Positions 56,166-64,000 of a stretch of DNA of 64,000 nt are shown in pieces. Positions within the stretch are counted from its first letter, which is position 1. Each line of letters begins with the position of its first letter. Source of the DNA: Stappia indica (GTDB lineage Bacteria > Pseudomonadota > Alphaproteobacteria > Rhizobiales > Stappiaceae); contig NZ_CP046908.1 of the NCBI RefSeq assembly GCF_009789575.1, positions 620,001 through 684,000 on the forward strand, given 5' to 3'. The position numbers and the translations under genes were made by a program. The notes below the pieces were generated by a model. It ran no database searches. It was not told the DNA's origin and saw only the letters and a program-made list of their open reading frames with translations.

Positions 56166-58616
56166 TCAGTACAGGCCGCCTGTGCCGCTCATCACGGCCT
56201 GGCCCGCCTCCGGCGAGACCGTGCGCGGAATGCCGATCTCGTCCTGGAAGCCGATGATCGAATACTCGTCCGGCGGCGCGGTGCCCGGCTTGAAGCCCTC
56301 CAGGATCGTACCCGGCGTACCGGCGCCTGCGCGCAGACCCGTCTGACGGTTGATCGGGATCAGCTGCAGCCCCTTGGGCACGCGGAACTCGACCGGCGGC
56401 GCATCCTTCAGCGCGGCCTGCATGAAATCGATGAAGATCGGCGCCGCCACCTGGCCGCCCGTCGCACCGCGGCCCATCGGCTTCGGCGTGTCGTAGCCGA
56501 CGAACACGCCCACCGTCAGGTCCGGCGTGAAGCCGACGAACCAGGCGTCCTTCTCTTCGTTGGTCGTACCGGTCTTGCCGGCGACCGGACGGCCGAGCAC
56601 CTTGACGCTGGTGGCGGTGCCCCGCTGGACCACGCCTTCCATCATCGAGGTGATCTGGTAGGCGGTCATCGGGTCGAGAACCTGTTCGCGATTGTCGACG
56701 AGTTCGGGCTCGCTCTGGTCGGCCCAGTGATCGGTCGCGCAGGTCTCGCAGATCCGCTCCTCGTGCCGGTAGACGGTCTTGCCGTAGCGGTCCTGGATGC
56801 GGTCGATCAGCGTCGGGTGCACCTGGCGCCCGCCATTGGCGATCATCGCATAGGCGGTGACCATGCGCATGACCGTGGTCTCGCCCGCGCCCAGCGACAT
56901 GGAGAGAACCGGCGTCATCGCATCGTAGATGCCGAAGCGCTTGGCATATTCGGCGACCAGCGGCATGCCCATGTCCTGGGCAAGGCGCACGGTCATCACG
57001 TTACGCGACAGCTCGATGCCGACACGCAAGGTCGAGGGACCGTAATACTTGCCGCCATAGTTCTGCGGCCGCCACATCGGCAGGCCCGGTCCCTGGGCGA
57101 TCTCGAACGGCGCGTCCATGATCACGCTCGACGGCGTGTAGCCATTGTCGAGCGCGGCGGCATAGAGGAACGGCTTGAAGGCCGAGCCCGGTTGGCGATA
57201 GGCCTGCGTCGCGCGGTTGAACTCGCTCTGGGAGAAGGAGAAGCCGCCGACCATCGCCAGCACGCGGCCCGTATAGGGGTCCATCGCCACCAGCGCGCCG
57301 GAGACGCTCGGGAACTGGCGCAGCTCGTAGGTCTCGCCCTCGCCCTTCTCGACGTAGACGACGTCGCCCGGCGACAGCACGTCGCCGGCATCGGTCGGCG
57401 AGCGGCCGCTGACCCGGGCCCACTTCATGCCGGACAGCGGCAGGGTCACGCGCTCGCGCTCCGTCGACAGCTGGCCATTGGTCTCGCGCGTCGGCTGCAG
57501 GCCGATCTCGGCCCCGTCCGCGGCGACCGAGAGCACCACCGCCAGACGCCATTCGGGAACGTCCGGCATGCCCTCGATCTTGGCAAGCTCGACGCCCCAG
57601 TCGGCCGCACCCGGCTCGATCTTCTGCACCGGACCGCGCCAGCCGCCGCGGCGCTGGTCGAAGGAGATCAGCCCGTCCATCAGCGCCTTGCGCGCCATCG
57701 CCTGCAGCTTGGGGTCGAGGGTCGAGCGAACCGACAGGCCGCCCTCGTAAAGGCGCGTCTCGCCATACATGGCGGCGATCTCGCGCCGGACTTCCTCGGA
57801 GAAATATTCGGAGGCGAACAGGTGCGTGCCGCGCGAGCGCAGCTTGACCGACAGCGGCTTGGCCTTGGCTTCCTCGCCCGCCAGGCTGTCGACATAGCCG
57901 TTCTCGATCATGCGATCGATCACCCAGTTGCGGCGCTCGATGGCCGCATCGCGCTCGCGGAACGGATGGTAGTTGTTCGGCCCCTTGGGCAGCGCGGCGA
58001 GATAGGCCACCTCTTCCAGGGTCAGCTCGTGCACCGACTTGTCGAAATACAGCAGCGAGGCCGCGGCAACGCCATAGGCGCCGACGCCGAGATAGATCTC
58101 GTTGAGATAGAGCTCGAGGATCTCGTCCTTGGTGTAGGCCTGCTCGATGCGCAGGGCCAGGATCGCCTCCTTGACCTTGCGCTCCATCGACACCTCGTTG
58201 GTCAGCAGGAAGTTCTTCGCCACCTGCTGGGTGATCGTCGAGGCGCCCTGCGGACGGCGGCCGGACCCGTAATTGCGCACATAGGCGACCGCGGCACGGG
58301 CGATGCCCTCCGGATCGATGCCCAGATGCGAGTAGAAGTTCTTGTCCTCGGCCGAAATATAGGCCTGCTTCAGCAGGTCCGGGATCGCCTGGATCGGCAG
58401 GAACAGCCGCCGCTCCTTGGCGTACTCAGCCATCAGCTGGCCGTCGGCCGCGTGCACGCGGGTCATCACCGGCGGCTCGTAGTTCTTGAGCGCGGTGTAA
58501 TCCGGCAGGTCCTCGGACATGTCCTGGAGGAACAGCCAGACGCCCGCGGCCACGAGCAGTCCCAGCACGGCGCCGATGCCGAACAGGTAGCCGAAGAGTT
58601 TGATCAGGAACTTCAT
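56166..58616 (-). CDS. mrcA: Penicillin-binding protein 1A (bifunctional class A PBP)
   Basis: 816 residues. Short cytoplasmic N-terminus and one TM segment (~9-30, GYLFGIGAVLGLLVAAGVW). GT51 transglycosylase domain (~55-235) with catalytic Glu90 in YISAEDKNFYSHLG and GASTITQQVAKN. An OB-like insert follows (~330-430), then the transpeptidase domain with nucleophile Ser in PGSAFKPF (~478) and KTGT in VAGKTGTTNEEKDAW (~681). It polymerises and cross-links peptidoglycan. It stands between amiC and prfB, all on the minus strand; 282 bp in front separate it from amiC. No sign of inactivation. Confidence 0.96.
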   Translation of the reverse strand: MKFLIKLFGYLFGIGAVLGLLVAAGVWLFLQDMSEDLPDYTALKNYEPPVMTRVHAADGQLMAEYAKERRLFLPIQAIPDLLKQAYISAEDKNFYSHLGIDPEGIARAAVAYVRNYGSGRRPQGASTITQQVAKNFLLTNEVSMERKVKEAILALRIEQAYTKDEILELYLNEIYLGVGAYGVAAASLLYFDKSVHELTLEEVAYLAALPKGPNNYHPFRERDAAIERRNWVIDRMIENGYVDSLAGEEAKAKPLSVKLRSRGTHLFASEYFSEEVRREIAAMYGETRLYEGGLSVRSTLDPKLQAMARKALMDGLISFDQRRGGWRGPVQKIEPGAADWGVELAKIEGMPDVPEWRLAVVLSVAADGAEIGLQPTRETNGQLSTERERVTLPLSGMKWARVSGRSPTDAGDVLSPGDVVYVEKGEGETYELRQFPSVSGALVAMDPYTGRVLAMVGGFSFSQSEFNRATQAYRQPGSAFKPFLYAAALDNGYTPSSVIMDAPFEIAQGPGLPMWRPQNYGGKYYGPSTLRVGIELSRNVMTVRLAQDMGMPLVAEYAKRFGIYDAMTPVLSMSLGAGETTVMRMVTAYAMIANGGRQVHPTLIDRIQDRYGKTVYRHEERICETCATDHWADQSEPELVDNREQVLDPMTAYQITSMMEGVVQRGTATSVKVLGRPVAGKTGTTNEEKDAWFVGFTPDLTVGVFVGYDTPKPMGRGATGGQVAAPIFIDFMQAALKDAPPVEFRVPKGLQLIPINRQTGLRAGAGTPGTILEGFKPGTAPPDEYSIIGFQDEIGIPRTVSPEAGQAVMSGTGGLY

Positions 58617-58898
58617 ATATCCGGCTCGTCTATCCCGGTAATCTCGATCTTGCGTCGCAGGTCAGGCCGGCACGCATCGCTTCGACGCGCGTCCGGAGCA
58701 GTCTGCCGTCCGGTCCGGCAAGATGCCTGGTGCGGGAGGCTGCCCCGCCGTCATGCCCCTGTTTGCGTCCCCTCGCAATAGCGGATTCGGGGCTTTACGT
58801 CCCCTCGTTCCGCATTGCGGCGAACCGCCCGGGATCATGCCCCGCAACACCACCTCCATCCTTGACCAATATGGCGATGCTGAGGCGGGACCGCTTGA
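58617..58898. other. amiC-mrcA spacer
   Basis: 282 bp on the minus strand between two cell-wall genes. No ORF or terminator is supported; a promoter for mrcA is likely but not identified. Confidence 0.4.
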
Positions 58899-60212
58899 CT
58901 ACTCGACCTGCTCCTCCGGCTCGGCCGCCGCCTGGCCCGCCGTGGTGCGCGACATCTGCATCGCGCCGTCGCCGAAGCGCCGGCCGAAATAGCCGTCGAT
59001 GGCCGAAACGAGGGCCTGCGACATGCGCCCGCGCCATTCGTCGGTGGTCATCAGCTTTTCGTCGAGACGGTTCGACAGATAGCCGAGCTCGACCAGGGCG
59101 GACGGCACGTCATGCGCCGTCAGCACGCGAAATCCGGCGGATCTCTGCGGATTCTTGACCAGCTGTGCCGTTCCGCGCAGCTCGTTCACCAGCGTGCGGG
59201 CGAACAGGAAGGAGAATTTCTTGGTCTCCTGCCGCGCCAGGTCGATCAGGATATCGGTGACGTCGTCGGGCTCGTTGGCAAGGTCGATGCCGGCAATCAC
59301 GTCCGAGCGGTTCTCGCGCTCGGCAAGGGCTGCGGCAATTTCGTCGCTGGCCGTCTCGGACAAGGTGTAGACGCCGGCACCGCGCACCTGCTCGCGGCCG
59401 ATTCGCACCGAGTCGGCATGGACCGACAGCAGCAGGTCGGCCTCCATCTCGCGGGCGATGTGCACCCGCTCGCGCAGCGGGATGAAGACGTCGTCGTCCC
59501 GCGTCATGTGCACCTCGTAGCGCCCACTCGCCACCAGCTTGTCGCGCAGCAGCCGGGCGAAATCGAGCACCACCGCCTTTTCCAGCGTGCCGGACGTGCC
59601 CCGCGCGCCCGTGTCGATGCCGCCGTGGCCGGGGTCGAGCACGATCAGCGGCTTGTCGCGGCGGCGCACCGCGGTGAGCTTGTCGCCCTTGCGCGAGGCC
59701 AGCGGCGCCGGCGCCTGCGCGGTCTCGAGGAAGGTCTCGCGGCTGGTGCCGACAAGGTCCAGCACCAGGCGCGCCGGCTGGTCGGAGACCGGCGGCAGCA
59801 CGAAGGACTTGTCGACCGCGACCGGACCGGACGCGTCGAGCACGATGCGGGACTTGCCGGCCGCGAACATGCCGAAGCGCCAGGCGGTGATCAGCCCGCG
59901 CCCGTCCTGCCCCGCCGTCGGCGGCAGCTCGAAGCTCACCTGCGGCAGGTCGATGACGACGCGATAGGGATCGGACAGGGTCGAGACGGCGAATTCGACC
60001 GGCGCCGACAGGTCCATGATGAAGCGGGTGCGCGTTTCGTCGCCGGCAACACGCGCTTCGCGCGCCACGGCCGGCGCGCCGGCGCTCGGCGTCACGGCAG
60101 CCTGCGCGGATGCGGCCTGCGAGGTGGCCGTCTCGGCCGCGACAGGCCCCGCCGGCAGCGCCAGGCCGGCGGCAAGCGCCAGCAGCCATGTCTTGCGTGC
60201 GAAGATCGTCAC
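58899..60212 (-). CDS. amiC: N-acetylmuramoyl-L-alanine amidase (AmiC type, AMIN + Amidase_3)
   Basis: 437 residues. Signal peptide with cleavage near GPVAAETA (~residue 26). AMIN domain (~50-165: RFIMDLSAPVEFAVSTLSDPY) targets the septum. The Amidase_3 domain (~190-410) has zinc ligands His in VLDPGHGGIDTGA, Glu in the EKAVVLDFARLL region, His in LLSVHADSV, and catalytic Glu in ALVELGYLSN. It cleaves septal peptidoglycan during daughter separation. It is divergent from rne across 915 bp. A CtrA-like box lies 70-84 bp before the start, which would suit a division gene. Confidence 0.95.
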   Translation of the reverse strand: MTIFARKTWLLALAAGLALPAGPVAAETATSQAASAQAAVTPSAGAPAVAREARVAGDETRTRFIMDLSAPVEFAVSTLSDPYRVVIDLPQVSFELPPTAGQDGRGLITAWRFGMFAAGKSRIVLDASGPVAVDKSFVLPPVSDQPARLVLDLVGTSRETFLETAQAPAPLASRKGDKLTAVRRRDKPLIVLDPGHGGIDTGARGTSGTLEKAVVLDFARLLRDKLVASGRYEVHMTRDDDVFIPLRERVHIAREMEADLLLSVHADSVRIGREQVRGAGVYTLSETASDEIAAALAERENRSDVIAGIDLANEPDDVTDILIDLARQETKKFSFLFARTLVNELRGTAQLVKNPQRSAGFRVLTAHDVPSALVELGYLSNRLDEKLMTTDEWRGRMSQALVSAIDGYFGRRFGDGAMQMSRTTAGQAAAEPEEQVE

Positions 60213-60281
60213 TCGATATGCCTCTCGCCGGTCCCTGCCCGCCCCGCCGGTTTACTGCAGCAAGATGTAGCGCGTCGCAAG

Positions 60282-60296
60282 TTAACCTTTCATTGA
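60282..60296 (+). promoter_or_regulatory. Near-consensus CtrA box (one mismatch)
   Basis: TTAA-CCTTTCA-TTGA, one base off TTAA-N7-TTAA, 70-84 bp before amiC and far upstream of rne. Confidence 0.35.
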
Positions 60297-60375
60297 CGAT
60301 ACGACGCGGCACCCGCAAATGCGAGGCGCAGCGGCACGGATGCACGCAAAGGTCGACACCTGCCTGCAAGCGTAC

Positions 60376-60404
60376 TTGCCATATGCCTTTCGCGACCGTA
60401 AAAG
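60376..60404 (+). promoter_or_regulatory. Candidate rne promoter
   Basis: TTGCCA (60376-60381), a 17-bp spacer, and TAAAAG (60399-60404). Best sigma70-like pair in the gap on the plus strand. Confidence 0.4.
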
Positions 60405-60424
60405 AAATGCGACGGGTCCGGGAT

Positions 60425-60439
60425 TTGAATCTGATTCAA
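60425..60439. promoter_or_regulatory. Palindrome with two GANTC methylation sites
   Basis: TTGAAT-CTG-ATTCAA, arms of six bases with perfect symmetry. It contains GAATC and GATTC, two CcrM-type GANTC sites one base apart, just downstream of the candidate rne promoter. Confidence 0.55.
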
Positions 60440-61127
60440 CCTGGGTCTCTCTGGTGCCATCTGGCGGCGTCCGGTCAAGCCAACTGTGCTTTCGTAGACA
60501 GCGAACATCACTTGGCAGCGGCGCCCGGCAGGGTGGCCATCGAATTCGTGCGTTCCCGGTCTGCGTGGCGAAAGCCGAACACCGGGACCCGGTCGATGGT
60601 GCCGCACGTCATCGATGCCTCGAGCCCGCAATGGCACGTCGCGCATCGACGACGCCCCGCACCCCGGACGCTTGCGTCCCGACCGGCGCTCCGTAGCGCC
60701 CCCCGGCCGCCCCTTCGGCGCCGCGGGAAGCTCGCCGCGGATCGAGGCGCATGAAGCGTCCGGCTGCGTTCAGCGCATCCGGCGTACGATGGCGGCAAGG
60801 CTGGCCGGAGCCCCCCCGTCTCGACTTGCCACCGAGGCCGCCTCAGCGCCCGGAACGCAAGTCGGCAGGACTGACACATCCGGCCCGCCGCGAGGCAGTG
60901 GCCGCCGCAACATGGCTTACTGGGCGCTGCAATGAACCAATGCGCGAAGACGATCCACAACGGACACGAGGCCGCCGTCACCGGCGTCGCCGGGTCCGGA
61001 CGGATCGCCGCGCGGTGCAGCACCCCTTCGTCTTTCATCACACCGCAGAACAGAACGACCGCCTTCGCGCGGATCCGGACGAGCGTGACAAGCCGCCCGG
61101 GCGCGACGGTCGTGGAGACACCCATCA

Positions 61128-63788
61128 ATGGCAAACAAGATGCTTATCGATGCCGCGCACCCGGAGGAGACCCGGGTCGTCGTGGTGCGCGGAAACAGGG
61201 TCGAGGAATTTGATTTCGAGGCCGCGAACCGCAAGCAGCTTCGCGGCAACATCTATCTGGCCAAGGTAACGCGCGTCGAGCCGTCGCTGCAGGCCGCCTT
61301 CGTCGACTACGGCGGCAATCGTCACGGCTTCCTGGCCTTCGGCGAGATCCATCCCGACTACTACCAGATCCCGATGGCCGACCGTCAGGCGCTCATCGAA
61401 GAGGAGGAAGCGGAGGCCGCCCGCGCCGACGAGGACGAGCGTCCCTCGCGCCGCAAGAGCAGGACCGCCAAGCCCGCCGAGCAGGAGAACGGCGACGCCG
61501 TCTCGTCCGACGATCACGAGAACGGCGAAGACGACGTCGAGTCGGTCGGCGCGGAAGACGCGCTGGAGGAGCTGCCCCAGCGCGCCCGCAAGCACCGCAA
61601 GCAGTACAAGATCCAGGAAGTGATCAAGCGCCGGCAAGTGCTCCTGGTGCAGGTCGTCAAGGAAGAGCGCGGCAACAAGGGCGCTGCTCTGACCACCTAC
61701 CTGTCGCTGGCCGGCCGCTATTCGGTGCTGATGCCGAACACCGCCCGTGGCGGCGGCATCTCGCGCAAGATCACCACCCCGACCGACCGCAAGCGTCTGA
61801 AGAAGATCGCTTCCGAGCTGGAAGTGCCGCAGGGCATGGGCGTGATCCTGCGCACCGCCGGCGCCAGCCGCACCAAGGCCGAGATCAAGCGCGATTTCGA
61901 GTACCTGATGCGGCTCTGGGAGAACGTGCGCGACCTGACGCTGCAATCGTCGGCGCCCTACCTCGTCTATGAGGAGGGCTCGCTGATCAAGCGCTCGATC
62001 CGCGACCTCTACAACAAGGACATCGACCAGGTCCTGGTGGCCGGCGACGAAGGCTATCGCGAAGCCAAGGACTTCATGCGCATGCTCATGCCGAGCCATG
62101 CCAAGAACGTCCAGCCCTACAAGGACGCGACGCCGGTTTTCTCGCGCTTCATGGTCGAGAGCCAGCTCGACGCCATGTTCTCGCCGCAGGTGACGCTGAA
62201 GTCGGGCGGCTACATCGTCATCAACCAGACCGAGGCGCTGGTTGCCATCGACGTCAACTCCGGAAAGTCGACGCGCGAACACAATATCGAGGACACCGCC
62301 GTCCAGACGAACCTGGAAGCGGCGGAGGAAGTGGCGCGCCAGCTGAGGCTGCGCGACCTTGCCGGCCTGATCGTGATCGACTTCATCGACATGGAGGAGA
62401 ACAAGAACAATCGGGCCGTCGAGCGCAAGCTGAAGGACTGCCTGAAGAACGACCGGGCCCGCATCCAGGTCGGCCGCATCTCGCATTTCGGCCTTCTGGA
62501 GATGTCGCGCCAGCGCATCCGCACCGGCGTCCTGGAAAGCTCCATGACCCCCTGCCCGCACTGCCACGGCACGGGCATGATCCGCTCGGTGGAATCGGTG
62601 GCGCTGCATGTGCTGCGCTCGCTTGAGGACCACCTGCTGAAGGGCGCGACGCACAATCTGATCGTCCGCACGACGACCGAGGCGGCGCTCTACATCCTGA
62701 ACCAGAAGCGCGGCCACCTCGCCGACCTGGAGGCCCGCTTCGGCCTCGAGGTGACGGTGCAGGCCGGCCACATGGACAGCGGCCAGCACTATGTGCTGGA
62801 GCGCGGCGAGCCGATCGAGGCGCGCCCGGACGCGGCCCCGCGCATGATCCAGCCCTCCACCGTAATGCCGATGTCGGTGGAAGAGGACGAAGAGATCGAC
62901 GAAGTCGAGATCGAGGTCGAAGAGGACGAGGAGGAGACCCCGCGCGGCTCCTCCGCCCGCGACCGCGACGAGGGCGACGACGAGAATGGCGGGCGCAAGC
63001 GCCGCCGCCGCCGCCGTCGCCGGCGTCCGGGCTCCGACGACGACCAGCCGCAGCAGGCTCGCCAGGCCGACGCCGATGAAGGCGACGAGGACGGCGAGAG
63101 CGAGAGCGACGGCGAAGGCGAGACCAGCGCCGCCGGCCGCCAGGAAGAGGGCGACGAGGACGAGCGCTCGCGCCGCAAGCGCCGCCGTGGCCGCCGGGGC
63201 GGTCGCCGCAGCCGCCGCGATGGCGAGGGCGAGAACGGCGAGAACGAAAACGGCGATGCGCCTGCGCAGGCCTCCGAAGGCGGCGAGAGCGATGCCGAGA
63301 CCGGGGCTGATGCCGGAGCCGATGCCGGGACCGGGGATAGCGTGAGCGAGCCCGCAGGCGCCGAGACGGCTGCCGAGGAGACGGCGGGCGCGGACGAGGC
63401 TGTGGCCGAAGCCGCGAGCGAGACGGCTTCCGAGGCTCCCGCCGAGACGGACGAGCCGGCGGCAGAGGCTGACGAAGCTGTGGCCGAGACCGTGGCCGAG
63501 GAACCTGCAACGCAGGCCGAGGCACCGGCGGAAGAGCCGGCCGAGCCGGTCGCGGCCGCTGCCGAAGCTGCTGAAGAGACGGGCGAAACCGTGGCCGAAG
63601 AGGCTCCGGTGGAGGCTGTCGCAGAAGAGGCTTCCGAGCCTGCCGAGCCCGAGGCGCCAGCCCAGCCGGCAGCTCCGAGCGAGCCTGTCGTGGTGCGCGA
63701 GACCGTCTCCAAGGACGGCAGCACCGAGGAGACCGACCCGGACGGCCCGAAGCGGTCCGGCTGGTGGCAGCGCCGCAGCTTCTTCTGA
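61128..63788 (+). CDS. rne: Ribonuclease E
   Basis: 886 residues. The S1 domain (~37-180) is split by an acidic insertion (~88-160: EEEEAEAARADEDE), usual for alphaproteobacteria. The RNase E/G catalytic part follows with Mg-binding Asp in AIDVNSGKSTREHN (~375) and VIDFIDMEENKNN (~417), and the Zn-link CPHCHGTG near 476 that joins the dimer. From ~585 on the protein is low complexity: Arg clusters ([10 protein letters not shown]), then a long Ala/Glu/Thr-rich part, ending WWQRRSFF. The tail is the degradosome scaffold and binds RNA and partners. GTGGAGACACCCATCA precedes the ATG, with GGAG as ribosome-binding site. Confidence 0.96.
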   Translation: MANKMLIDAAHPEETRVVVVRGNRVEEFDFEAANRKQLRGNIYLAKVTRVEPSLQAAFVDYGGNRHGFLAFGEIHPDYYQIPMADRQALIEEEEAEAARADEDERPSRRKSRTAKPAEQENGDAVSSDDHENGEDDVESVGAEDALEELPQRARKHRKQYKIQEVIKRRQVLLVQVVKEERGNKGAALTTYLSLAGRYSVLMPNTARGGGISRKITTPTDRKRLKKIASELEVPQGMGVILRTAGASRTKAEIKRDFEYLMRLWENVRDLTLQSSAPYLVYEEGSLIKRSIRDLYNKDIDQVLVAGDEGYREAKDFMRMLMPSHAKNVQPYKDATPVFSRFMVESQLDAMFSPQVTLKSGGYIVINQTEALVAIDVNSGKSTREHNIEDTAVQTNLEAAEEVARQLRLRDLAGLIVIDFIDMEENKNNRAVERKLKDCLKNDRARIQVGRISHFGLLEMSRQRIRTGVLESSMTPCPHCHGTGMIRSVESVALHVLRSLEDHLLKGATHNLIVRTTTEAALYILNQKRGHLADLEARFGLEVTVQAGHMDSGQHYVLERGEPIEARPDAAPRMIQPSTVMPMSVEEDEEIDEVEIEVEEDEEETPRGSSARDRDEGDDENGGRKRRRRRRRRRPGSDDDQPQQARQADADEGDEDGESESDGEGETSAAGRQEEGDEDERSRRKRRRGRRGGRRSRRDGEGENGENENGDAPAQASEGGESDAETGADAGADAGTGDSVSEPAGAETAAEETAGADEAVAEAASETASEAPAETDEPAAEADEAVAETVAEEPATQAEAPAEEPAEPVAAAAEAAEETGETVAEEAPVEAVAEEASEPAEPEAPAQPAAPSEPVVVRETVSKDGSTEETDPDGPKRSGWWQRRSFF

Positions 63789-63809
63789 TCTTCCATCCAT
63801 GACATGACG

Positions 63810-63840
63810 ACGGCGCCCGGGGATATCCGGGCGCCGTTTT
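63810..63840 (+). terminator. Terminator of rne
   Basis: ACGGCGCCCGG-GGATAT-CCGGGCGCCGT followed by TTT, an 11-bp perfect stem 21 bp past the rne stop. Confidence 0.92.
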
Positions 63841-63861
63841 CGTTTTGCGGAATTTTGGAAA

Positions 63862-63898
63862 ATTTCGAGACGGATTTTGCAAAATCCCGTCTCGAAAT
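63862..63898. repeat. 37-bp near-perfect palindrome downstream of rne
   Basis: Left arm ATTTCGAGACGGATTTTG (18 bases) and right arm CAAAATCCCGTCTCGAAAT (19 bases) abut directly and pair with one extra base. The motif TCGAGACG recurs at 63907-63914. The 102 bp after the palindrome to the window end show no gene. Confidence 0.75.
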
Positions 63899-64000
63899 CG
63901 GCAAAAATCGAGACGCGCCCGCAAAATCGGCCAGGCGGGCGGAACCGGCCGCCTGCGGGGACAAGTCGGAACCGACGCGCGCCGAAAAGCCCCCTCTCTC

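Larger units (their letters stand above)
60213..61127. other. amiC / rne divergent region and long rne leader
   Basis: 915 bp without a gene that I can support; frames here (60290-60646, 60508-61134 minus; 60615-60935 plus) have no domain and differ in codon character from real neighbours. On the plus strand a promoter candidate at 60376-60404 would give an rne leader of ~715 nt. The leader has several strong GC stems, for example around 60698-60740. Long 5' leaders that bind RNase E and autoregulate it are known for rne in gammaproteobacteria. Confidence 0.5.

Noticed and set aside
56061-58781. 906-codon plus-strand open frame opposite mrcA
   Set aside because: Antisense shadow of PBP1A; no domain or signal.
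60508-61134. 208-codon minus-strand frame in the amiC-rne gap as a gene
   Set aside because: No domain and Arg/Ala/Cys-rich composition typical of chance frames; competing frames of similar length exist on the other strand.
61125-63800. 891-codon minus-strand open frame opposite rne
   Set aside because: Looks hydrophobic and repetitive only because it is the complement of the Glu/Ala-rich RNase E tail.

Overview
The window looks like the chromosome of a GC-rich alphaproteobacterium of the Hyphomicrobiales (Rhizobiales) type, possibly close to Stappiaceae; this is inferred from protein flavour and gene order, since no rRNA is present. Supporting signs are the block tig-clpP-clpX-lon-hupB, the glnB-glnA pair behind a sigma54 promoter, the lptF-lptG-lptD-surA-pdxA-rsmA run, fabD-fabG-acpP-fabF-mltG-yicC-gmk, an RNase E with an acidic insertion in its S1 domain, and CtrA-type TTAA-N7-TTAA and GANTC motifs.

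Layout. 1-7.4 kb is accessory: a minus-strand operon dctP-dctQ-dctM-aldolase-hyuA-hyuB (hyuB runs off the left edge) for uptake and breakdown of an unidentified organic or amino acid derivative, with a MarR-like regulator upstream. It ends beside tRNA-Val. 7.9-15.4 kb holds proteostasis genes (HU, Lon, ClpX, ClpP, trigger factor) and tRNA-Leu. 15.5-19.8 kb holds NAD(P)HX repair, a VOC protein and nitrogen control (glnB, glnA). 19.8-26.7 kb is mixed: a Tat-signal cyclase-family hydrolase, an ABC-F ATPase, a HAD phosphatase, a CHASE4-like/GGDEF cyclase and an unrecognised pair of envelope genes. 26.7-29.9 kb has a methyltransferase, holC, a 40-residue small gene too short for routine ORF calling, and pepA.

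30.2-38.1 kb is the outer-membrane biogenesis operon plus pdxA and rsmA. 38.2-44.8 kb (minus strand) has gmk, yicC, mltG and fatty acid synthesis. 45.1-48.2 kb has rpsF-rpsR-rplI and tyrS. 48.3-54.8 kb has a large AsmA/YhdP-like protein, a single-Cys Bcp peroxiredoxin, a DUF455 ferritin-like protein and an M23 envelope peptidase. 54.8-60.2 kb (minus strand) has prfB with its programmed +1 frameshift, PBP1A and an AmiC-type amidase. After a 915-bp gap, rne fills the right end.

Most of the window is conserved core genome. I found no insertion sequence, integrase, prophage or CRISPR array, and nothing that I would call a new defence or mobile system. The less explained parts are the catabolic operon and its candidate operators, the pair at 25.2-26.7 kb, the small gene at 28.1 kb, the orphan terminator before tyrS, the rne leader and the long palindrome after rne.
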